Shown: positions 56,903-64,000 of the stretch, one piece after another
How the letters are laid out: every line of letters starts with the position of its first letter
How positions within the stretch are numbered: the first letter of the stretch is position 1
DNA from: Echinococcus granulosus
Taxonomy: Eukaryota; Platyhelminthes; Cestoda; Cyclophyllidea; Taeniidae
Length of the DNA: 64,000 bases
Direction: 5' to 3'
NCBI RefSeq assembly: GCF_000524195.1
Contig: NW_020170387.1
Location: 719,980-783,979, forward strand
Program-made: the position numbers and the translations under genes
Notes under the pieces: generated by a model
The model's database searches: none
Seen by the model: only the letters and a program-made list of their open reading frames with translations
Told to the model about the DNA's origin: nothing

Positions 56903-59900
56903 GATGTGAAATTAGCTTTAGATCGCTGAGTTGGATATTTACGAACACTTCCAATTTTGGATACCGGACTTAAAGCATGTTTATTGGATGTTTCTACCAT
57001 TGATCTCTCATGTGGTCTTCGTTTTTCTGCGAATTTTAAATCAAAATATTCAGTCTAGGAAATATTTTACGTTTTGCTTCATACCTCAGAATAAAACCAC
57101 CTTGTCACAAAAAAGCAAAACCCTCTGCAGAGCATGAAAATAGTAAGTCAACTACGGCATCACCGGTTTTCCTCCAGCTCTAGTAATGATTCACTTAAGC
57201 CCCTCCTTTCCTCTCCACCACACTTCACCACTTCCCCCTGTTCCACGGATGTTCATTAAAAGGCAGTTTGAATGCCTAATGTGCCAAACCAAAGAAGATT
57301 TCATATCTATATTTAACCCACAAGCTTCACTCTTTCCTGTTTCTACAGGGTAAAGCCATCTCACTCTGCACACTAATCCAGGTCTACCAGATTATCAACC
57401 TCCATTGGCTTTCTGTCTGCACCGTAAAGATGCCTGATCTGGCATTATTTTCCCATAAATTGATGTGCTAATCGTATTCCACCTGTCATTTGCAGTATGA
57501 AACTACTAACACTGGGAAGCCAGGACCAACAGATGTCAATCACACTTACTTGAACGCCATGGTCCCTTTAAGACTTTACACCGGATTAACTTACCTATAT
57601 TCTTGTGACAGGAAAGGGCTATTTAATTTATCCTCATGCACAGAATGTATGAACTAAACCAAACCATTAAAATATACAATCCCTTGGTGGTTGATGGAAC
57701 GTAATAAAATTTTCAAGAAAAACTACTCAGTTCAAACAACATGTAATTTTTGTCAATTTGCAGTGTTAAACACCCTTTTATGATGTGTGCATTACTACTA
57801 TCATTATTGTATTATTCAGACAAAGCATGGATTTCATCTCTAGCCTTGGGCTTCGAGGTTTACAGCTTGAGAGCATTGACAATTTTGACTCCTGTCCCTG
57901 ATAAGTTCACTCACACATTGAACCGGCTCGCATTAGCAGGTAATTCAGATCGTATCATTTTAATATTCCATCACACGAGTCTGAAATCTGTGGGATTCCT
58001 TTTGTGGCTTACAAGAATGCGTTGATTACAACCACTTCCCATCAGCACCGCAATTTTTCATTCGAAGTGCCATAGCACTAGCCGGAAAAGCCATAATCGC
58101 TCACACTAGTAGTTACCATCCGGTCTTAACAAGGGCACTCTGCGTTACACGGAATGGGTGATGGGTGAAATTTATGCTTTAGTCAGCAAGAGAACCCGCT
58201 TTTTCGGGTCGGAATTTTTGCGCAACATGATGAAGCTTAACCGTAATTAAAAAATCACTTGCGTTTCAAACTGTCCACTAATAACGCCAAAGGCGGACTT
58301 AATCATATTAATGCATGGAAAGAGCAAAACACGTGAATGAATGCTTATAATCTTAATGACACGACATGAAACTATGTACCTATTAGGTGGAAAAAGATGG
58401 ACATGCTCACTTGTATAATCTGAGCTTTTACCACAAACTGAGTTAAAAGTTGGCTGTCAGCCTCTAAGAGGTGACTGCTCCAAAGTAAAGGTTGCAATTG
58501 CGAAAGCCCAGGGAGGGACGATTAATGTATGGCGTGCGGTAGTCGTTGCCCCCCGTGGTGGTCGTCCGTGTCTTTATCCCTATTCATCCAATATTTGGGT
58601 GAAGCTGAGATTACCGATCGCGCGACGTTTGAATATTTCGCCTGATTTACTTGCTTTTAATACAAATTTCTTTAGCCCCTCGAGTCTTTTCTGAAGACGA
58701 AAGAGGTCATAATACTAGGACAGGGAATGTTTCAGGGATGTGCAGAAAAGTGGGGGGCTACTGACGTTGTCTGGGGGCCATGGCGCCAGTGGAAGTACAA
58801 AGGCGGAGCCGTAAGTGTCCTAGACGAAGGGTTAAACAAATAAGCAAAGCATTAAACTTCATTGCATCTAATCGTCCTAGTAGTAAACTGAAAGAGAGAA
58901 TTATCTAATTTACTATACACAGCGGCTTAGTAACAATCAAGGGTGAATTTGTATGACCACAGTACAAAATCTGCCATACTCCCTTTTTGTCTGAAGAATG
59001 CAAATGTTAAAAAGGAAAGTTTGCTTTTATTTATGATTAGAACTCCTAGCAATGTCATTTGGACTGGTCAATTTTAGCTATGTAAGCTTTACAAAGGAAA
59101 CGGCATCATGTGGCCACAGTCTAATGTGACGGAAAATGCACAAGTATGCCCGCGACTAACCCCATGAAATGCTTCCTAAGTAGGGAGTACTCCTTGCGGG
59201 ACTTCCATCCTTACTTTTATCATAAATCTTATTAAGTTGTTGTGTTTTAGTAGGTTTGAATACACCTTTTTGATTATTTTGCTATTGAATTAAATCAGTG
59301 TAAATAAATGAATCAGTACCATTCATGTGTTAACTCCACAACCTCATCCCGCCAATAAAGTACCACGATATGTAGACAAAATAACAACATCCACAGCGTT
59401 CAATTAATGAGAAAGATGTGCGACAAACTGACGGGCTCATTTTGGTCGCCATTTATGCGAAAATTCTCATGCAGTACACTAATTCTTGAAAGAACGTGAT
59501 ACCAGGCCAATTCCTTCGCCATTGACTCATCTAGTATTTTGTTAATCGAAATAGTTTGTCCAGGAAGAGCATCCCACTCATTAAGCCATAAATAGTAATG
59601 CCACGATTTGGTTAGACAACCACGACTCCGGCTCCTCTTAATTCATATTCTCCTCATTTACGATAAGGTATTGTTTTCTTGTGGTATACCAACCCGATCA
59701 AAACAAATCCCACAATCTGTTGATAATATCGTACGTGCATCATGCGATGGAACAGGCACACGTACACTTTGGTTCATTAATTCAAATCTCATTAAATTAA
59801 TCTGTAGGCAATTACATCAATCACCACGACGTCTACATGCAACATTTCCACTTTTACACTGCTGACGTTTCGATTAACACCCACCATTCCATTTGACATT

Positions 59901-60065
59901 GGCCTAAACAAAATGATGTTTCATCGCAATATTTCACTGAATCACCTCACTTAGAATGAAAAGAGATGTTTTCCTAACAGTTGCGCCCTGCTTTAAATTC
60001 GCTTTAAATCAATGCCCATATATGTGGCAATTCGACTCATTAGCATTTTTCCCTTTCCTCTTCAG

Positions 60066-60120
60066 GCTCAAAAGATGAATATGGAAGACTGAGCATCCTC
60101 AATCACTGCCATCACCACTG
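60066..60120 (+). CDS. Possible very short terminal exon, unknown
   Basis: One of the best acceptors in the window (TTTTTCCCTTTCCTCTTCAG) is followed by a short frame (SKDEYGRLSILNHCHHH) and TGA. In another frame the stop comes after eight codons. AATAAA occurs at 60291 and 60303. The coding part is too short to judge alone. Confidence 0.2.
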
Positions 60121-61544
60121 ACACTAACATAGCAGTGGGAGTTTGGCATGCTGACTTGTTGTTATTGTCTGTGGTCTGGGATTGGGGAGAGGTGATTCCT
60201 AGTCTATGGAAGTCTAGGACATAAAGTGTCAGAAACGTGAGGTAATGCCACGAACTGTTTAACCACTAGTCAATAAGTAAAATACTTTTAAATAAATTTG
60301 AGAATAAAATCGTATTCTTGCAAATTTCAATTCAGCTCTACTCATTTGCACACACAAAGCCTCATCAATACATAGGCATTACTCCTACTGAGTCAATTAA
60401 TCATTCAAGTATTTGCGACAAATTAAAGTGCTATGGAAGCGCTTTACAGTTTTCAACAGTAAAAAAGTCGAGAGCTAAAAATGTGAATGGTATACAAATA
60501 TGAAGGTAATTTATTGATCCATCAAATTGAAAACTCCGCTTATAACACAATGTATACGCATTTCTTCTTTTTTCCGTCCATGCACGATCCAAAGTTTTAG
60601 CTTATGCATTTTAATTATGCAGTTAGCATGAGTTATCAATTAATGTAGAGACTGCTCTTAGACAGGGAGAAGCACATGGCACGTTTTGGGTGCTTCTGCA
60701 GCATAGAGATCTGTGGAGAGAGAAAACTGCTTGTTCCACTGTGGAGTCACCGACAGGTAGTTAATTGATGGCCTATCTCGCGCTACGAGGATGCTGAATA
60801 TTTAAGAAAGTCAAGAGTGACCCACCAGATACCCAGACTTAACCTTCTTGTCCCCTCTTCCCCAAAGTCCATAAATTCTTCGAATTCTGCTAGTGGGTGC
60901 CACCAGTCCGTGATTTGTCTTCCTACTCCCCAATTCGTTCCTCTGACATTCTGACTTCTGATCACTCTTGCTCGCAAAGCATAACATGCTCTAAACGAAC
61001 ATCCAAATTAATTCATATTTAGTTAATTTTGATATGAAGTGGTCGTAAAAGACATCCACAAGACGTGTCTATTTAAAAAGAGACTTTGATATCTACTTTT
61101 ACATTTCGAATCAAAATTTGCTACTTATGCTTCCGGAGTATTTCATCGAACCAAGGCTAAATCATGTTGCTTCAATGTTCAGTACGCCCATTAGATTTAT
61201 AAGTAAACACAGCATTAATTAACAGAAATGATGTCCTGGTTAGTCTACGGCCCCAATGGCAGTGGGCACGCACATAATCGGATGACCTCTAGTTTTTTGA
61301 CACATTGTCTAAACAGTTTCTGTAACCACTGTCGTCACGTCTTTTCACCAATCCAATCTGCTTTGTCAAAAATTGTTTTATCAAGCTTAAGATGGGTAGT
61401 TTATCAAGATTAAAGTTAGTAATACACCGGTCGATTCCATTGCTCTAACTGCATTTTATTTCTGTCTATCAACTCACTTCGAGAATCTACTCAGCTAGAA
61501 ATGTGATTAACTTATTTTCCTTCACTGCCCCCATCATTCCCCAG

Positions 61545-61744
61545 GAGAAATTGAACGACCACACCTTCAGCAGAAATGTGTCAATGATTTTCCCTCTTGT
61601 CCTCAAGGCCCTAAAACTTATGCATGTTTGAGGAGAGCCATCTCACATGACTGTCCTATCGAAGAATATAATGCTGCACTGCGTGAAAGTTTCCACCATT
61701 ACAAAATGTGGAGTAAAAATACCGTCACGATAGCCTTATTGTAA
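61545..61744 (+). CDS. Candidate terminal exon encoding a four-cysteine module, unknown
   Basis: Follows a strong acceptor (CTGCCCCCATCATTCCCCAG). It is open for 66 codons without an ATG start, so it is visible only as an exon. Spacing C-x6-C-x8-C-x8-C followed by EEYNAALRESF resembles helical disulfide modules of extracellular proteins (GFR-alpha/GAS1, RGM or DUF19-like). That comparison is by eye and weak. TAA ends at 61744 and ATTAAA follows at 61777. An internal donor TGGA|GTAAAA could shorten it. Confidence 0.42.
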
Positions 61745-61782
61745 GAGAAAATGAATGGCCTACCCCTAATAACATCATTAAA

Positions 61783-64000
61783 ACCATACTCAAAATCTCT
61801 TTCGGAAATTTTGCCAATTCACTTTTGATGCAAAAATGCAAAATTAAATGGCTTATGAAGCGTGAATGCAATAGGATGTGGAAATTTGTGCTTGTTCCGG
61901 GCCAGGTGTTTCAGGGAAGATGAGTTTAGCAGTGGCGATAAATTAATTGCCCATCGAGGTGTTACTCGTTTCTAGGCTCATGGTTGGTAGCCGAAATGCA
62001 GACATTTGGGTCGTTAAAACGTCGTCTTAATATAGTTACCATGAAGAAGAAAAGATTCATGATCATTAAATTTGACCGTGTGGCTATAATTTTTCATTTG
62101 CAGCGTTGCCACGCTAGAGGTTAAATCGCGGAGCCTTCAATTCAATCTACTAGTTCGTTGGAATTATTATTCGCATACTCGTAATATTCCCGCAGATCCT
62201 TACATTCTCGACTAAATTTTGGTGATTTACATACGACTATATAGCCTTATTTCCAGTGGCTGGGAAAACTAGAGCGAACTAATTATTTACCTTTATTAGG
62301 GGCTTCGATGTCGTCCTTTCCTAATACAAAGGAAATTCACCCGTAGATTTGCTTTCGTCCAAATAAATGATGAGTATCAAAACATCGGCCTAGAAATACG
62401 TGTATGTGGTCGCCTCGTTGTGTAAATAAATAAGTTTCACATATAAACAACTGCACAAAGTAAATCATCACAATAGCCATTTTAATCCAGCATTTATCCA
62501 TAAGAGGAAAACTTCCATCCATCCAAACCCCAATGGAGCTGGAATTCGTCAGTTGTGCCCTCCCTCAAATTCAACTTTGAGGAGGAATTTTATGAATGGG
62601 TTTGTAGGGCCTGACACAACAAAAACTTGCTATTTACTTCATTACAAGTTAGGCTATTTGAGTCGCAGTCGAGTGGAATAATTCCTTCTAAAACGGTAAC
62701 TCATCCGTTGGACAAGCTGCATGATTCTTCCTTGTATCAGTCGACTCCTAGAGCAGCCTAATTCGCCTCTGCACGTCATTCAACGATCACAAGTGCATCG
62801 TTCCAGCAATTTTCATGACCCTGCCACATAGACCTTCACCCACTTTTCAACCTCCTTTACCTCACATATAAGCTAAACTTGAGGAGAATTCGGTTCCGGG
62901 CTGTGCAAAGGATAATAAGAGCATTTGGTGTCTAATGGATAGGCAATATATTCAACAGACAGACGTTTCTATCCACAGCTCTTCTCCTAAGTAAACCTCA
63001 TTCGAAGTTACCGTTTTCCAAGACAATACAGTTTAAACTAAGTATGAATGAATGGCTCACCAAGCGTTTTGGCATCTGATGCAAAATTTGTCCAGATAAA
63101 GTGTTATCTGGCTAATAACCTGTAAACACTGAACTTGTGCACACACCTGCCACCAAGGCTGGCAATCGTGTTTACTTTAATGGATATTAGTTAGAATCCT
63201 GCTTTCTCATTCTGCTCACTGACTGACCATGCTGATAAAGACAAAGTCACGCAATCGGTCATGTTGATCAAACGATGCGATATTCATCGGTTAACAATAA
63301 ATAAATCCCCTTCACGATTGATGATATCGCGTCTGAGCGTTATCACCTGCGTCAGGTGTTAAAACAGGGGATGATATAAACACTTCAACGAGATACGAGA
63401 TTAATAGGTCGCTCAAAATGGAAAGGCAATGCACATAATATTTAACACTTGTTTTCCACCCCGATAATCCCATGCTTAAAAACACCAACTGTACTTATCA
63501 AATCAATTACAATTTAATCATTCACTTGTTTAATTTTATAGTGTACAAACAGGCATGGACTTTTTCCAGGTGGATCGTCAATTATCCCCAATTTATTTCG
63601 CGAATACTGGTGAGGAATATCCCCCTGACAAATTTTATCAAAGTATTTGAATTAATGGAGAGATATGTTGCATATTCAGTTCAAATGCCTTTTAATAAAT
63701 TTCACAATCAACATTGCCATTCCTGGGTTTGCTCGCGCAATCAACGGTGTAACGTGAGTATATGGCGTTGACAATAGCACTCTCGAAACTACTATGGACT
63801 GAAAAGTTCCGAGACGTAGTGCACGTATTTCAAATTAACAATGACCTATACAAAGCATAGAAGTAAGAAGTAAATACTCCTCGGAGAGTGGAAGCAAGAG
63901 GATGAGTAGATTAGCCCTGTGCTTGAATAGACGTTTCGGGCGACAGGGTTAGAATTGGTTGTAAGTGTTGGACCTAGCTGGTGGTGTGATGCTGGTGACC
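61783..64000. other. Intergenic, nothing recognised
   Basis: AT-rich sequence with short frames only (for example 63472-63771 +), without supporting signals. Confidence 0.5.

Overview
This is a stretch of eukaryotic nuclear DNA from an invertebrate animal. Two multi-exon genes can be assembled with confidence. The rest is AT-leaning, gene-poor sequence. A flatworm, most likely a tapeworm, is my best guess. The reasons are the mix of very short introns (56-82 bp) with kilobase introns, the wide gene spacing and the strong divergence of both proteins from their vertebrate relatives. That is inference; nothing in the window fixes the taxon.

Gene 1 (+ strand, coding 7961-28421, 13 exons, about 1809 residues) is a KDM3/JMJD1-family JmjC protein. 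It has a long low-complexity N-terminal half, the KDM3 zinc-finger module around residue 1174, and a C-terminal JmjC region of about 300 residues that aligns along its length with vertebrate KDM3A. All exon phases close without a frameshift. One intron appears to use a GC-AG pair and an 82-bp intron sits in a proline-coding tract. The first iron-ligand histidine of the HxD triad is an arginine (R1554), while the aspartate and the distal histidine remain. Two inverted CCAAT boxes lie 210-250 bp upstream of the start.

Gene 2 (- strand, coding 45698-43210, 6 exons, 698 residues) is an ARHGAP19-type RhoGAP with introns of only 56-126 bp. It has an AATAAA 57 bp past the stop and an upstream block with three CCAAT-type boxes, a CACGTG and a GC box. 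The arginine finger (R177) is kept but the usual RhoGAP asparagine is a serine.

Elsewhere only isolated exon candidates can be proposed from open frame plus splice or poly(A) signals: 4494-4713 (+); 38740-38896 and 40200-40332 (-, phase compatible); 46489-46687, 48160-48388, 49782-49890 and 55860-56041 (-); 54737-54784 and 56603-56799 (+, with AATAAA); 60066-60120 (+); and 61545-61744 (+, four cysteines). None is assigned to a family. A nested inverted repeat at 41295-41342 and an LTR-like end at 30371-30487 are the main non-coding structures. No rRNA, convincing tRNA, CRISPR array or complete transposon was seen. The two named genes are convergent, about 15 kb apart, and probably independent: one a nuclear chromatin factor, the other a cytoplasmic Rho regulator.
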